Made by a program: the position numbers and the translations under genes. A stretch of DNA of 64,000 nucleotides from Ramlibacter tataouinensis TTB310 (lineage in GTDB: Bacteria > Pseudomonadota > Gammaproteobacteria > Burkholderiales > Burkholderiaceae_C), in NCBI RefSeq assembly GCF_000215705.1, contig NC_015677.1, positions 3,918,001 to 3,982,000 of the forward strand, read 5' to 3'. The notes below the pieces were generated by a model that saw only the letters and a list, made by a program, of their open reading frames with translations, was not told the DNA's origin and searched no databases. Below are positions 53,016-63,133 of the stretch, one piece after another (the first letter of the stretch is position 1; the number at the start of each line of letters is the position of its first letter).

Positions 53016-54488
53016 CTCCACCTGCCGCGCGCGGGTGTCGACGATGGAGGCCTCGATGTGGTCGCCCGCCGCGCCGCCGCGGCGGGCCAGTTCCTGCGCC
53101 GCCTTGAAGCGGTCCATCGCGGCCGAGTAGTCCAGCCAGGCCACCTGGGCCTCGGCCTCCGCCCGCACCGCACGCAGCGCCTGGCCCTGGGCGCCGTAGG
53201 CGGTGGACAGCAGCTGCCAGGCGGTCGCGTCGCGCGGATGCAGCGCCACCCAGGTCTGCAGGCGCTGCGCCGCCTCGGCCGGGCCGCCAGAGCGGATCCT
53301 GGCCTGGGCCGAGAGCAGCAGCTCGGGCCGACCGCCGGCGCCCGGGTCCACCGCAACCGCCGCCTTTTGCGCATCCCCGGCCAGCAGCGCCAGTTCGCCG
53401 GCCAGCAGGCGCGCCAGGCGATTGGCCTTGGCGTTGTCGGCCAGCAGCGGCGTCAGCCGCTGGAGCAGCCGATCGGCCTGCGGCGCGTCGCGCAACCGGG
53501 CAGCCGCCAGCGTCGCGGCGTACAGCACACCGGCCTGGCGCACGCGAGGTGCGTCGGCGGGCAGGCCGCCGGCTTCCCTGAGCAGGCCGCGCTGCGCGTC
53601 CACGCCGGCGTTGGTCAGCACGCGCGCCCGCGCGGCCATCAGCGCGTGCTCGAGGTCGGCGGCGCGTTCCGCGGGCGCCCGCCCCGCCAGCTGCTGGCGC
53701 GACTGCATGTCGGCCATGCGCTCGGTGGTCATGGGGTGGGTGCGCAGGTAGGGGAAGGCGCCGTTGTCGTTCAGGCGGGAGGCCTGCTGCAGCTTGTCGA
53801 ACATGGTGACGAAGCCCTGCGGCTCGAAGCCGGCCTGCGTCATGATCGAGTAGCCGATGCGGTCGGCCTCGCGCTCCATGTCGCGCGAGAAGTTCAGCTG
53901 GTTCTGCACCGCCAGCGCCTGGCTGCCCGCCACCACGGCGTTGCCGGCGTCGGCGCTCTTGCTGGCGGCCAGGGCGCCCAGGATCATGGCGCCGATGACC
54001 CAGGGGGCCTGGCGCTTTTCCTGCGTGACCAGCCGTGCGATGTGGCGTTGGGTCACGTGGCTCAGCTCGTGCGCCAGGACGGAGGCCAGCTCGTCGCGCG
54101 AGGTGGTGGCGCTGACCAGGCCCAGGTGCAGCCCCAGCCAGCCGCCAGGCAACGCGAAGGCGTTGATGCTGCGGTCCTTGCCCAGCAGCACCTGCCAGGC
54201 GAAGCGCTCGTCCAGCTCCGACGTCAACTCGCCCCGCGCCCGTGCGGCCGCCAGCAGCGGCTGCCACAGGTTCTGCACGTACTCGGCCAGGACCGCATCG
54301 TCGATGTAGTCCGGATCGCGGTACAGCTCGCGGGCAATGCGCTCGCCGAGCTTGCGCTCGGCGCCGACGGACATGTCGGTGGAGTCCCCGAGGGTGGGGA
54401 GCTGGGCGGAGGCGAGCCTCGGCCCGACCGCCAGGGCGGCCGCGAGCAGCAGGAGCGAGGTCCGGCGGAACACCGGCGCAAACGTCAT
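52983..54488 (-). CDS. bepA: BepA-like periplasmic M48 metalloprotease with TPRs
   Basis: 501 residues. Signal peptide (LLLLAAALAVGPRLASAQ), zinc motif LAHELSHVTQRH (HExxH) with the third ligand glutamate in FSRDMEREADRIGYSI, and a helical C-terminal half with TPR-like repeats. It matches BepA/YfgC, which degrades or assists stalled outer-membrane proteins such as LptD. It starts 4 bases after tfpZ ends, on the same strand. Confidence 0.92.
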   Translation of the reverse strand: MTFAPVFRRTSLLLLAAALAVGPRLASAQLPTLGDSTDMSVGAERKLGERIARELYRDPDYIDDAVLAEYVQNLWQPLLAAARARGELTSELDERFAWQVLLGKDRSINAFALPGGWLGLHLGLVSATTSRDELASVLAHELSHVTQRHIARLVTQEKRQAPWVIGAMILGALAASKSADAGNAVVAGSQALAVQNQLNFSRDMEREADRIGYSIMTQAGFEPQGFVTMFDKLQQASRLNDNGAFPYLRTHPMTTERMADMQSRQQLAGRAPAERAADLEHALMAARARVLTNAGVDAQRGLLREAGGLPADAPRVRQAGVLYAATLAAARLRDAPQADRLLQRLTPLLADNAKANRLARLLAGELALLAGDAQKAAVAVDPGAGGRPELLLSAQARIRSGGPAEAAQRLQTWVALHPRDATAWQLLSTAYGAQGQALRAVRAEAEAQVAWLDYSAAMDRFKAAQELARRGGAAGDHIEASIVDTRARQVESLLREQALER

Positions 54489-54492
54489 GAGT

Positions 54493-55290
54493 TCAGAACG
54501 AGTCGATGGGCAGGTAGGCCAACACTTCCGCGGTACGAGCGTCGACCAGAACGGTCCAGAAGCTCTTGCGACCGACCATCGGCAGGTAGGACACGCCAGC
54601 AGCCGGACGGTTCATTCTGCCCAGCACTTTATCTATCTCGGCAGCATGAGCAGGAAAACGCCCGAGCAAGTCTGTAACAGGTTTGGAGGCCGCCAGCACC
54701 CGGGGTTGGGCTTGTTCGTAGGGCTCCCACAAGTCAGGCCGGGCACCGAGATCGACGCCCTGGAGCGCCGCCATGGTGGCTTCCATCTTCTCTTCCTCGC
54801 TGGCGAAGGGCCGCACGGCCATCAGCTTCGGACCTGTCCATGAAAAGGACACCACCTTGTCCGGTGAGGAGGGCAGCAGTTCCGCGGGGACATCGATAGC
54901 GTGCACGACGCGGTAGCGGTCGATCTCGAAAACCAGGTGGACCGGCCGGGCGATCGCCACGATCCACAGACCATAAGCAAGCGCGGCCAGCTGCAGCAAG
55001 CCGACCACCGTCAGATCGCGCCGCAGCTCGGCGCGTGGCTTGGCCTGATTGAAAATGGCAAAAGTGATCAGGGGGCCCAGGATCACGTCCACCGTCACCA
55101 GCAGCAAGAACAGCTCCCGTCCGCCGGAGATCTCCCGGTAAGGATAGGGGTACCAGAGGCCAAAGACGAACATGGCCGCAAGTGCGGCCACCGCGGCGCT
55201 GATTGCCAGGTGAATCGCCATCGCGCGCGCGCGTGCGCGCCACTTGAAGGCAGGCTTATGATGACCAGAAATGACAAATGCTTCTTCCAT
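54493..55290 (-). CDS. tfpZ: Type IV pilin accessory protein, TfpX/TfpZ family
   Basis: 265 residues. N-terminal membrane helices ([48 protein letters not shown]) with the [10 protein letters not shown] signature, then a periplasmic domain ([28 protein letters not shown]). Family members help assembly or modification of specific pilin alleles and are usually encoded directly by pilA; here pglL and the plus-strand moaC lie in between. Start at 55290 overlaps the moaC ATG head to head; ATG 55221 would remove the arginine-rich lead of the first helix. Confidence 0.82.
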   Translation of the reverse strand: MEEAFVISGHHKPAFKWRARARAMAIHLAISAAVAALAAMFVFGLWYPYPYREISGGRELFLLLVTVDVILGPLITFAIFNQAKPRAELRRDLTVVGLLQLAALAYGLWIVAIARPVHLVFEIDRYRVVHAIDVPAELLPSSPDKVVSFSWTGPKLMAVRPFASEEEKMEATMAALQGVDLGARPDLWEPYEQAQPRVLAASKPVTDLLGRFPAHAAEIDKVLGRMNRPAAGVSYLPMVGRKSFWTVLVDARTAEVLAYLPIDSF

Positions 55291-55783
55291 GAGCAACCTC
55301 ACTCACTTTGATTCACAAGGCCAGGCCCACATGGTGGACGTGGCCGACAAACCCGCCACGCACCGCGTTGCGGTGGCGACCGGGCGGATCGAGATGCTAG
55401 CCTCAACGCTGGCGATCATCGAATCGGGCGCGGCGAAGAAGGGGGACGTGCTTGGCATCGCGCGGATTGCCGGGATCCAGGCAGCGAAGAAGACGAGTGA
55501 CCTGATTCCCTTGTGCCATCCGCTGGCGTTGACCCGGGTGGCGCTGGAGTTTGAAACGCAGTCCCAGCAAGATGAGCGACCGGCTGCTGTCGCCTGCACT
55601 GCGAGGGTGGAGACGCTAGGGCCCACGGGCGTGGAAATGGAAGCACTGAACGCGGTCCAGGTGGCACTGCTCACCATCTACGACATGTGCAAGGCCGTGG
55701 ACCGTGGGATGACGATACAAGCCGTAAGACTGCTTGAAAAACAGGGCGGCAAGTCCGGGCATTTCCTGCGCAAAGAACCCTAG
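55289..55783 (+). CDS. moaC: Cyclic pyranopterin monophosphate synthase MoaC
   Basis: 164 residues, full length, with [23 protein letters not shown], the [10 protein letters not shown] active-site loop, [26 protein letters not shown] and the terminal GGKSGHF. It carries out the second half of the first step of molybdenum cofactor synthesis. I prefer ATG 55289 by family comparison; ATG 55271 adds six residues. It interrupts the pilus block on the opposite strand; its stop overlaps the pglL stop as CTAG. Confidence 0.95.
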   Translation: MSNLTHFDSQGQAHMVDVADKPATHRVAVATGRIEMLASTLAIIESGAAKKGDVLGIARIAGIQAAKKTSDLIPLCHPLALTRVALEFETQSQQDERPAAVACTARVETLGPTGVEMEALNAVQVALLTIYDMCKAVDRGMTIQAVRLLEKQGGKSGHFLRKEP

Positions 55784-57546
55784 CGCAGGGGACTGCGCGG
55801 GCCTGGCGACTGATCATCGGGTCCATCCTGCCGCACCTGCACCATCCCGGGCAGGCGGACAGATGCAAGCTGGGGTTGACGTTGTTGCGCCCGTGCCCAC
55901 TCCTTCTGGGCATCGTGGCAACTTTTGCGGGACTGCATCTGACAAAGCCGCTGAAGCACGAGCGCAGCCTGTTCCGAAAAGCCCTTGGTCGCCAACGCGA
56001 TTGCATAGCTGTACATCGTCGAGGGATAGGGATAGCGCTCCGCCACACGTCGAAGCAGTTCCAGTTCATCCGAGTTCACGTTTTCCGGTTCGGCAGCGGC
56101 GGCGCTGACCAAGGCGTTCAGCTGTGTCAGGAGCAAGGTATCTGGCGCCGGTTCTCGCCGCAGGTCTCCAATCTGCGCCTCCCTGTATCGAAGCATTCGC
56201 CAATGCTCCTCGTAGGGCAGGTAATCGCGCAACATGAGCAGGCCAGCAACCAGAACGAAGCCTGCGCCTGCAAGCAGGGTAGGCTTGGCGAAGCGGCTTT
56301 CCAGCGTCTCCAACTCGGGGTTTTTGGTCGCGTGCACCGCTGTCAAGGTACCCATCCACAAACCGACCGGAAGCAGGAAGTAGAGGTAGTGCAGAGGGTA
56401 CTCGACCATGGCGTGGCTGAAGACCACGCCCACGGCAGCAAGCGTGACGGCCCCTTGAGGGGTGGAACATACCCGCAGCTGATACCGCGTCCATAGCCCC
56501 AGCCCCAGCAACACCAGCAGTGCCACGGGAACACCTGCTGCGACTGCCAGGTCGAGGAACACGTTATGGGCGCTCTCGTAGAACTCCAGCATTGGCGGAT
56601 GGTCGAGTGCTACGGCGGTCTGCGCCACGCCGGCTTGGTTGAAGCCGTATCCGAGCCAAGGTTGGCGGTTAACGGCATCCAGCATCGCTGTCCAGTATGT
56701 TTGGCGCAGGCTGGGTTGGCCGAGCCGGTCAAGGGCTGCGTAGGGTGAGGCCAGAAGAAGCCTGTCGTTCAGCCAGGACCAACTGGCCGAAAAGGCAACG
56801 AACACGACCAACAGGGCGGCGAGCGCGGCCGGGGTCAATCGGATCTGGCAGCGCCGCCGCATGAACCAGAAAGCCGGAAGGAACCAGGCCAGCATGAGAA
56901 GGACCGATCGCGAACCGGTGAGCACCAGACCCACTACCAGCAAGGATGCCGCTGCGAGCGCAGCCGCTGTGTGAAGGCGGGCCGACTCCCAGAGGAACCA
57001 AAGGCCCATGCAGCCCAGCAACAGTAAGGTCGACAATTGATTGGGTTGCGCGAGATTGCCGTAAGGTCGCCCCCGCGGCGGCATATCTGCGACGAATGCG
57101 CCCAGACGTTGCAGGTCCAGCCACTGGTGCGCTGCGGCGGCTACGGACAGAAGACCTGCCAGAACAAGCCCCCCCCACAGCGGAACCAGTCGATCGAGTC
57201 CTGCGGGACCTGCGGCGCCATGCGGGGCAACAACTTGGTGGCCTGCGATAACGGCCAGGCTGAACGCAGCCAGGTAAAAGGCGCTCACCCAGGCATCGCC
57301 GGCGAAATGAAGCATGCCAGCCATCCATTGGATCAGCGGAATGCAAGCGAGCATGAGCCCGCCGAGAGCCAAGCGAGGCAAATGGCCGCTCCACACAGCG
57401 CCCGCGAGGAGCGGACCGAATGCTGCGACGGCCAGGAACTCCTGGTGCGAAGAGCGCCACGGCGAATAGTGATTCGGCAGCAGAAGGGCGACGCACAGAA
57501 CGACGCCGAGCCAGCCCAGTGCACGCGTCACATAAGCATTGCTCAT
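55780..57546 (-). CDS. pglL: Pilin O-oligosaccharyltransferase, PglL/Wzy_C type
   Basis: 588 residues with about 12 helices. The periplasmic Wzy_C loop is present ([13 protein letters not shown] ... [23 protein letters not shown], the histidine being the conserved one), and a soluble C-terminal domain of about 150 residues follows, typical of PglL rather than O-antigen ligase WaaL. Located directly downstream of pilA, it probably transfers a lipid-linked glycan onto pilin. A terminator separates it from pilA, so its expression should be lower. No strong ribosome-binding site precedes the ATG. Confidence 0.88.
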   Translation of the reverse strand: MSNAYVTRALGWLGVVLCVALLLPNHYSPWRSSHQEFLAVAAFGPLLAGAVWSGHLPRLALGGLMLACIPLIQWMAGMLHFAGDAWVSAFYLAAFSLAVIAGHQVVAPHGAAGPAGLDRLVPLWGGLVLAGLLSVAAAAHQWLDLQRLGAFVADMPPRGRPYGNLAQPNQLSTLLLLGCMGLWFLWESARLHTAAALAAASLLVVGLVLTGSRSVLLMLAWFLPAFWFMRRRCQIRLTPAALAALLVVFVAFSASWSWLNDRLLLASPYAALDRLGQPSLRQTYWTAMLDAVNRQPWLGYGFNQAGVAQTAVALDHPPMLEFYESAHNVFLDLAVAAGVPVALLVLLGLGLWTRYQLRVCSTPQGAVTLAAVGVVFSHAMVEYPLHYLYFLLPVGLWMGTLTAVHATKNPELETLESRFAKPTLLAGAGFVLVAGLLMLRDYLPYEEHWRMLRYREAQIGDLRREPAPDTLLLTQLNALVSAAAAEPENVNSDELELLRRVAERYPYPSTMYSYAIALATKGFSEQAALVLQRLCQMQSRKSCHDAQKEWARAQQRQPQLASVRLPGMVQVRQDGPDDQSPGPRSPLR

Positions 57547-57564
57547 TTCGTGGAGAAAGAAAAA

Positions 57565-57585
57565 AAGGCGCGTACCACGCGCCTT
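57565..57585 (-). terminator. Rho-independent terminator downstream of pilA
   Basis: On the minus strand a 9-bp stem (AAGGCGCGT with its complement) around a 3-base loop is followed by TTTTTTTCTTTCT. It lies 32 bases after the pilA stop and just before pglL, so most pilA transcripts should end here with partial read-through to pglL. Confidence 0.85.
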
Positions 57586-57617
57586 CTTGTTCGCTAGGAC
57601 CAGCGAGCTGACGCTGA

Positions 57618-58127
57618 TTAACCGCCGCGGCAAGAACCCGGCAGGTACTTCGCCGGCATAGCAGTGGCAGGGGTGCCGCCCGGGCCGCAAACCCACTTGA
57701 ACACATTGGTGCCGACATCGCCGTTAACGAGCGCCGTATTGGCGTTCTTGTAGGGCACCAGCGTAATTTGCTTGCCCGCAGCGTCCTTCAGATCGACGGC
57801 GGTCGTCGGAGTCGACACCGTGATGACACCCGCGTTGTTCGTCGTGATCGAGAACACATACTTGCTTGCAGCGCTGGCGGCGTCTCCGGTGGTGTTCGCC
57901 TCACAACCCCACATATTTGCGTCGGGCAGGACGTTGCTTGCAGTGGACTGAACCGTTTCCGTCACGCTGGTGCGGCACTGGGACGCGGCCAGCACGACTT
58001 CCGACACCTTGGCGCGGATGGTGTAGTCCTGGTACGCCGGCAGGGCCACGGCGGCCAGGATACCGATGATCGCCACGACGATCATCAGTTCGATCAGGGT
58101 GAAACCCTTTTGCAGTTGACGCTTCAT
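57618..58127 (-). CDS. pilA: Type IV major pilin PilA
   Basis: 169 residues. Short leader MKRQLQKG, cleavage before F, then the canonical [34 protein letters not shown] helix with E5. The C-terminal disulfide loop is defined by the cysteines in KWVCGPGG and PGSCRGG; two more cysteines (SQCRTS, WGCEAN) may pair in the mid-region. A Thr/Ser-rich middle could be glycosylated by PglL. GGAGG lies 6 bases before the ATG, and a sigma-54 promoter sits upstream. Confidence 0.95.
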   Translation of the reverse strand: MKRQLQKGFTLIELMIVVAIIGILAAVALPAYQDYTIRAKVSEVVLAASQCRTSVTETVQSTASNVLPDANMWGCEANTTGDAASAASKYVFSITTNNAGVITVSTPTTAVDLKDAAGKQITLVPYKNANTALVNGDVGTNVFKWVCGPGGTPATAMPAKYLPGSCRGG

Positions 58128-58165
58128 AGAACCTCCAGTGTGTTGTCGAAGAAGCGCTGAGGTTT

Positions 58166-58181
58166 TGCAACTGCTGTGCCA
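58166..58181 (-). promoter_or_regulatory. Sigma-54 promoter of pilA
   Basis: Minus strand TGGCACAGCAGTTGCA matches the RpoN -24/-12 consensus (TGGCAC-N5-TTGCA) at every conserved position. The predicted start near 58155 gives a leader of about 28 bases ending at the GGAGG of pilA. PilR would be the expected activator; the AT-rich stretch 58182-58240 is a likely upstream activator region. Confidence 0.92.
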
Positions 58182-58261
58182 GGACCCTAATTAGAACCAA
58201 AATACTATTATTGGATCAACATCCTGGTCATCAGGAACAATTTTGTCCCTCGGCGGGCGCG

Positions 58262-60664
58262 TTACTTGATGCACACCGACCTGACCTGCTTCAAATCCGT
58301 CAGCCCCATCATGATCTTTTCCATGCCGTCCATCTTGAGGGTGCGCATGCCGGTCTCGACCGAGGCGGCGAACAGCTCCGCCACCCGGGCCCGCTCCTGG
58401 ATCAGTTTCTTGACCTGCTCGTCGGCCACCAGCAGCTCGTGCAGCCCCAGCCGGCCCTTGTAGCCCGTCTTGCCGCACTTGTCGCAACCCACCGACCGGT
58501 AGAACTTGAGCTGGCCGTCCTCGCCGTAGGTATCGACCCAGTCCTCGTACAGCTTCTGCGCCTCGCCGCCGGGGTCGGCCTTCCAGGCGGCGGAGTGCCG
58601 CAGTTCCTCGGAGTACTCCTTGATGAAGGACCTGAGCTCCTCGGACGAGGGCACGTAGGCCTCCTTGCACTCGCACAGCTTCTTGGCCAGCCGCTGCGCC
58701 AGGATGCCCAGCAGGGCGTCCGCGAAGTTGAACGGGTCCATGCCCATGTCCAGCAGGCGGATGATGGATTCCGGCGCCGAGTTGGTGTGCAGGGTCGAGA
58801 ACACCAGGTGGCCGGTGAGCGAAGCCTCCACGCCCATGGACACCGTTTCCTTGTCGCGCGACTCGCCCACCATGATGATGTCCGGGTCGGCGCGCAGGAA
58901 AGCCCGCATGACCAGCGCGAAGTCGATGCCGGCCTTCTTGTTGACCTGCACCTGGCGCAGGCCCTTCTGCGTGATCTCGACCGGGTCCTCCGCCGTCCAG
59001 ATCTTGGTGTCGGGCGTGTTCAGGAACTTCAGGATGGAGTGCAGTGTGGTGGTCTTGCCCGAACCCGTGGGGCCGCACACGTAGAACAGGCCGTAGGGCT
59101 TGCTCACGGTCGTTTCCAGGCGGTCCTTGTTGTGCGGCGTCAGCCCCAGCTTCTCCAGCGGGATGGGCTCGCCCGAGGCCAGGATGCGCATCACCACGTC
59201 CTCGACGCCGCCCGAGGAGGGGATGGTCGCCACGCGCAGCTCGATGTCCAGCGGCCCGAATTTCTTGAACTTGATCTTGCCGTCCTGCGGCTTGCGCTTC
59301 TCGGAGATGTCGAGGTCGCACATGATCTTCAGGCGCGTCACCAGCGCCTGGCGGAAATGCGAGGGCACCTCGATGTAGGGCAGCAGCCCGCCGTCCACAC
59401 GGAAGCGGATGCCGGTCTTGGCCTTGCCGGGCAGCGGCTCGATGTGGATGTCGGAGGCGCGCTGGTTGTAGGCGTCGACGATGACCTTGTTGACGAACTT
59501 CACCAGCTCGTTGTCGGCGGCCGCGGACTCCAGGGAATCGTCGTTCTCGTCGTCCAGCGGGCCGCTCAGGTCGGCCAGCAGTTCGTCGATGGAGGCTCCT
59601 TCCGAGGCGCCGTACAGCTGGGCCAGGGTTTCCTCGAACTCCGTGTGCGTGGTGACCCGGTAGGCGAACTTGGTGTAACGCTGGAAGACCTGCGGAACCA
59701 CGCGCGAACCGCGCACGGCCTCCGGGTCCAGGCACATCACCAGCAGGCCTTCCCGCGTGTCCTCCAGCGGGATCCAGCCCTGCTCCTCGACGAACTCGCG
59801 CTTGAGCGGACCCTGGATGATTTCCGATCGGATGCGCCCGGCGTTGAACGGCTCGTAAGCCACGCCGAAGTACTTGGCCAGCGAGGGACCGATCTGGGCC
59901 GGGCGGACCTGGAAGTCCGACATCAGCACGTTCTCGACCGACCGGCCCTCCTCCCGCGCCTTCTGGATGCAGCGCCGCAGTTCGTCGGCCGTCAACACCC
60001 CGTCGACGACCAGGCCGTCGTACTTGGTGGCCCTGCGCCGCTGGCCCTCCTGCGCCTTCTGCATGCGCTGGCGGATGGCCGTCGCCAGCGTCTTGCACAG
60101 CTGGGTGGCGCCTTCCACCTCCAGCTCGCCGAAGGTCTGGTCGCTCTTGTTGTTGATCACCTGCAGCACGCCGTGCAGGTCGTCGGCATCGATGATGGGC
60201 AGCACCAGCATCTGCTTGGTGCGGTAGCCCGAGCGCTTGTCCACCTCCTGCAGGAAGGTGAGCGTCGGGTGGATGCGGCGCAAGGCGTCATCGTCGTACA
60301 CGTCCGCGATGTTGAGCATCTGGCGGCTCAGGGCGGCATAACCGGCGATGCTCTGCGCGCTGACCGGCAGCTTCAGTTCGCGGCTGGTGTTCAGCCCGGT
60401 CTTCACCTTGGAGACGATGGCGCTGCGGTCCTCGTTGACGGCATACAGGGTGAGCCGGTCCGCATTGAGCAGCTTGCAGATGTGCGGGCTCACCTCGAGC
60501 ATGATCTGCTCCAGGTTCTCGGTCTCGTGGATCCGCGTGGTCACCTGCTGCAGCTGACGGTAGAACAGGGCCTCGAACGAAACGCCGCGCTTGTCGGGCG
60601 GCAGCTGCTGCGAATCGAAGAAGGCCTGCTCGGAATCCCGAGCCGGCTTGACGACGGCGCTCAT
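58262..60664 (-). CDS. GAF-domain GspE/PilB-family secretion or pilus ATPase
   Basis: 800 residues, longer than PilB (about 570) because of an N-terminal GAF domain (about 40-190). MshEN-like domain (about 205-330) follows, then the ATPase: ASDIHIEP (403-410), Walker A GPTGSGKTTT (531-540), Walker B region DPDIIMVGESRD and the C-terminal zinc site (CEC...CDKCGKTGYKGR). The GAF domain could sense a cyclic nucleotide or another small ligand; a phosphodiesterase-like gene overlaps its start (ATGA). It lacks pilC/pilD neighbours, so the machine it drives is not settled. Confidence 0.9.
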   Translation of the reverse strand: MSAVVKPARDSEQAFFDSQQLPPDKRGVSFEALFYRQLQQVTTRIHETENLEQIMLEVSPHICKLLNADRLTLYAVNEDRSAIVSKVKTGLNTSRELKLPVSAQSIAGYAALSRQMLNIADVYDDDALRRIHPTLTFLQEVDKRSGYRTKQMLVLPIIDADDLHGVLQVINNKSDQTFGELEVEGATQLCKTLATAIRQRMQKAQEGQRRRATKYDGLVVDGVLTADELRRCIQKAREEGRSVENVLMSDFQVRPAQIGPSLAKYFGVAYEPFNAGRIRSEIIQGPLKREFVEEQGWIPLEDTREGLLVMCLDPEAVRGSRVVPQVFQRYTKFAYRVTTHTEFEETLAQLYGASEGASIDELLADLSGPLDDENDDSLESAAADNELVKFVNKVIVDAYNQRASDIHIEPLPGKAKTGIRFRVDGGLLPYIEVPSHFRQALVTRLKIMCDLDISEKRKPQDGKIKFKKFGPLDIELRVATIPSSGGVEDVVMRILASGEPIPLEKLGLTPHNKDRLETTVSKPYGLFYVCGPTGSGKTTTLHSILKFLNTPDTKIWTAEDPVEITQKGLRQVQVNKKAGIDFALVMRAFLRADPDIIMVGESRDKETVSMGVEASLTGHLVFSTLHTNSAPESIIRLLDMGMDPFNFADALLGILAQRLAKKLCECKEAYVPSSEELRSFIKEYSEELRHSAAWKADPGGEAQKLYEDWVDTYGEDGQLKFYRSVGCDKCGKTGYKGRLGLHELLVADEQVKKLIQERARVAELFAASVETGMRTLKMDGMEKIMMGLTDLKQVRSVCIK

Positions 60665-61452
60665 AACTCGAACTCCTGGCCGGCGCGCAGCCAGCGGATG
60701 TCGTGGGAGACATCGGGACCGAAAGGCTGCGTCTGGTCGAACTTCTGGATCTCGGCCATGATCAGCTCGGTCTCGGCGGGTTTGGTGTGCGTGATGTAGA
60801 TCGGAAAGCCCTTGGCCTTGTCGATGCAGTCCAGCTCCTGGGCCAGCGCCAGCGGCGACAGATGGAGGCTGCGCCGGGCCAGTTCCTGCTCCCGGTTGCT
60901 GAAAGCGGTTTCGATCACCAGCGCGGCCACGTCCAACTGGTTGATCCGTTGCCAGAACGCGGGGTTGCGCTCGGTGTCGCCGGTGAACACCCAGCTGGCA
61001 CCGCCCGCGCTGACGGCGAAGCCGACCGCCGGAACCGTGTGGACGGCCGGCAGGACCTCCACGGCCTTGCCGCCCAGCTGCAGCACCTGGCCGACCTGCA
61101 GCTCGTGGAAGCTGATGAAAGGGGCCTCCGGGCTGGGGATGCGGCTGAAATCGGGCCAGATCACGTTGTTGAAGACATGGTCCTTGAGCGCGCCTATGGT
61201 GCCGGCCAGCGCATGCACGCGCACGGGTTCGGTGAGCTGTGACGCCACCGCGTCGATCATGAGCGGCAGCGCCGCCACGTGGTCCAGGTGGGAATGGGTC
61301 AACAGCACGTGCCTGACCTTGCGCATCTCGTCCAGCGTCAGGTCGCCCACGCCGGTGCCGGCATCCACCAGCACGTCCTCGCCGACCAGGAAGGAGGTGG
61401 TGCGACAGCCTCTCGCGATGGCTCCAGAGCAGCCCAGCACCCGCACCTTCAT
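60661..61452 (-). CDS. Metallo-beta-lactamase-fold class II cyclic-nucleotide phosphodiesterase-like
   Basis: 263 residues. Metal-binding motif THSHLDH (52-58), a further FTGDTERNP and a C-terminal ITHTKP, with VLGCSGAIARGCRTTSFLVGEDVLVDAGTG at the start. The layout matches the PDEII/CpdP-type 3',5'-cAMP phosphodiesterases, although tRNase Z-like enzymes share the fold. AGGAG precedes the ATG. Coupled by overlap to the GAF-ATPase gene, suggesting joint control by a cyclic nucleotide. Activity is inferred. Confidence 0.8.
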   Translation of the reverse strand: MKVRVLGCSGAIARGCRTTSFLVGEDVLVDAGTGVGDLTLDEMRKVRHVLLTHSHLDHVAALPLMIDAVASQLTEPVRVHALAGTIGALKDHVFNNVIWPDFSRIPSPEAPFISFHELQVGQVLQLGGKAVEVLPAVHTVPAVGFAVSAGGASWVFTGDTERNPAFWQRINQLDVAALVIETAFSNREQELARRSLHLSPLALAQELDCIDKAKGFPIYITHTKPAETELIMAEIQKFDQTQPFGPDVSHDIRWLRAGQEFEL

Positions 61453-61637
61453 CGCACTGCTCCTCACTTGGTTTCGAAGTTGGCGGCCCCGTCCCACCCG
61501 GGGTCGAACGGACGCAGCCCCGTCGAGGCTACACGTCGCGGATACAGCTCGTAAAGGTAGTTTTTGCTTACACGCGCCGAAGCGAGGAGATCGGAACACC
61601 GCTCCGAAGCGTCAGGCCGCGGGGGCACGCCGGCACC

Positions 61638-62294
61638 TCAGGCCTGGACGAACTGCATCTGGGTGCCGGCCAGTTCGAGCATGTCGCCGTTCTTCAGGGT
61701 GACGGGCTCGGCGCCGATGGCGGCTCCGTTGAGCGTTGGCTTGTTGCCGCCTTCGACATGCGCCACCACGAACCCATGGGGGCGCTTGGTGATGGCGGCC
61801 ACCGCCACCCCCGGCTTGCCGATGGTGGTGACCACCTTCACCAGCGGCACCTCGCGGCCGGCGGCGGCGCCTGACAAGACCTTGATGGCTGCATTCACGC
61901 CGCTCAGGTCCGCTCCCGTGGCATCGATCCGCCCGGCGGACGCCGCCGCGGCAAGGCCTCCAGCACCGGCCTTGAAGATCATGGTCTTCTCGAAATTGGC
62001 CCCGGGCGCCTCGTTGACGTACTTGATCTTGTACTTGCCGATCTCGACCGTGTCGTTGTTCTGCAGCAACTGCTTCTTGACGGCCTTGCCGTTCACATAG
62101 CTTCCGTTGGTGCTGTTGAGGTCCTCAAGATAGACGTCGCTGCCGGTCATCTGCAGCACGGCGTGCTCGCCGCTGACCGCGAGGTTGTCGATCACGATGT
62201 CGTTGTACGGCCGGCGACCGAGCGTCGTGCGGTCCTTGGTGAGCTGTACTTCCTTGATGACGACACCGTCGATCGAAACGATCATCTTCGGCAT
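61638..62294 (-). CDS. Protein with two FHA domains
   Basis: 218 residues. The first FHA domain (about 20-85) has all phosphothreonine-binding marks: TTLGRRPYNDIVID, SGEHA and LNSTNGSYVNG. A linker (EKTMIFKAG) leads to a second, more divergent FHA (about 130-218, TTIGKPGVAVAAIT, GFVVAHVEGGNKPTLNG). It should read out phosphorylation by the kinase encoded upstream. AGGAG lies before the ATG. The 185-bp gap to the phosphodiesterase gene is non-coding. Confidence 0.92.
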   Translation of the reverse strand: MPKMIVSIDGVVIKEVQLTKDRTTLGRRPYNDIVIDNLAVSGEHAVLQMTGSDVYLEDLNSTNGSYVNGKAVKKQLLQNNDTVEIGKYKIKYVNEAPGANFEKTMIFKAGAGGLAAAASAGRIDATGADLSGVNAAIKVLSGAAAGREVPLVKVVTTIGKPGVAVAAITKRPHGFVVAHVEGGNKPTLNGAAIGAEPVTLKNGDMLELAGTQMQFVQA

Positions 62295-62336
62295 GGTCGA
62301 CTCCTGTATGGCTTTCGTTCGAATGGGTGCTTCGGG

Positions 62337-63122
62337 CTATTTTCCCAGCAATCGGGAGATCAGCCCTCTTTTCGCGCTGCCGGTGTTGGCGCGAGCAAGC
62401 AGGACGGAGATGTTGTCCCTGCCCCCATTCGCATTCGCCGCGTCGATCAACTGGTTGGCCTTTTCCTGGAGAGAGGCGTCGGCGGCCAGGATGCGCGCGA
62501 TCGCGAAGTCGTCCAGCATGTCGGACAGACCGTCCGAGCACATCAGGTACAGGTCGCCCGCTTCCACCCGGTGTTCACCGACGTCCAGCAGCACCGCATC
62601 CTCCACGCCCAGCGCGCGGGTGACCAGGTTCTTGTTGGATGAGGTGGCGGCCTGTTCGGGCGTGATCAGGCCCGCGTCCATCTGCTCCTGGAGCAGCGAG
62701 TGGTCCTTGGTGATCTGGGCGAACTCGCCGGCCCGCATCCGGTAGCAGCGCGAGTCGCCGATGTGGCCCAGCATCAGCCGCGCGTCCTGGAACACGCCCA
62801 CCACCAGGGTGGTGCCCATGCCGCTGTACTGCGGATTGGAGTTGGCGGCATTGAAGATGGACCGGTTGGCGTTGTCCACGCAGATCTCCATCGCCCGCCG
62901 CACCTCGCGCGCGTTGGCATGGCGACCGGCCTGCGCGAGCCAGCGACCGAGCTCCGACTTGATGAAGGTGGTGGCCATGCCGCTGGCGATCTCGCCCGCG
63001 TTGTAGCCGCCCATCCCATCGGCCAGCACGGCCAGGCGCGTCGGCTCGTCGACGGCAACGGAGTCCTCGTTGTTCTCTCGGGCCAGACCAGGATCGGTTT
63101 TGAGGCAAAACTCGTAGTTCAT
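62337..63122 (-). CDS. PP2C-family serine/threonine phosphatase
   Basis: 261 residues. The PP2C metal-binding motifs are intact: NEDSVAVD, VLADGMGGYNAGEIAS, GHIGDSRCYRM, LMCSDGLSDML and GGRDNISVLL. A soluble, Mg/Mn-dependent phosphatase expected to reverse the neighbouring kinase. It is encoded 11 bases after the kinase gene and before the FHA gene. Confidence 0.94.
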   Translation of the reverse strand: MNYEFCLKTDPGLARENNEDSVAVDEPTRLAVLADGMGGYNAGEIASGMATTFIKSELGRWLAQAGRHANAREVRRAMEICVDNANRSIFNAANSNPQYSGMGTTLVVGVFQDARLMLGHIGDSRCYRMRAGEFAQITKDHSLLQEQMDAGLITPEQAATSSNKNLVTRALGVEDAVLLDVGEHRVEAGDLYLMCSDGLSDMLDDFAIARILAADASLQEKANQLIDAANANGGRDNISVLLARANTGSAKRGLISRLLGK

Positions 63123-63133
63123 AGATCACCCGG

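Noticed and set aside
58262..60664. Calling the GAF-ATPase pilB outright
   Set aside because: It has an extra GAF domain and no pilC or pilD beside it; several GspE/PilB paralogues are usual in this group.
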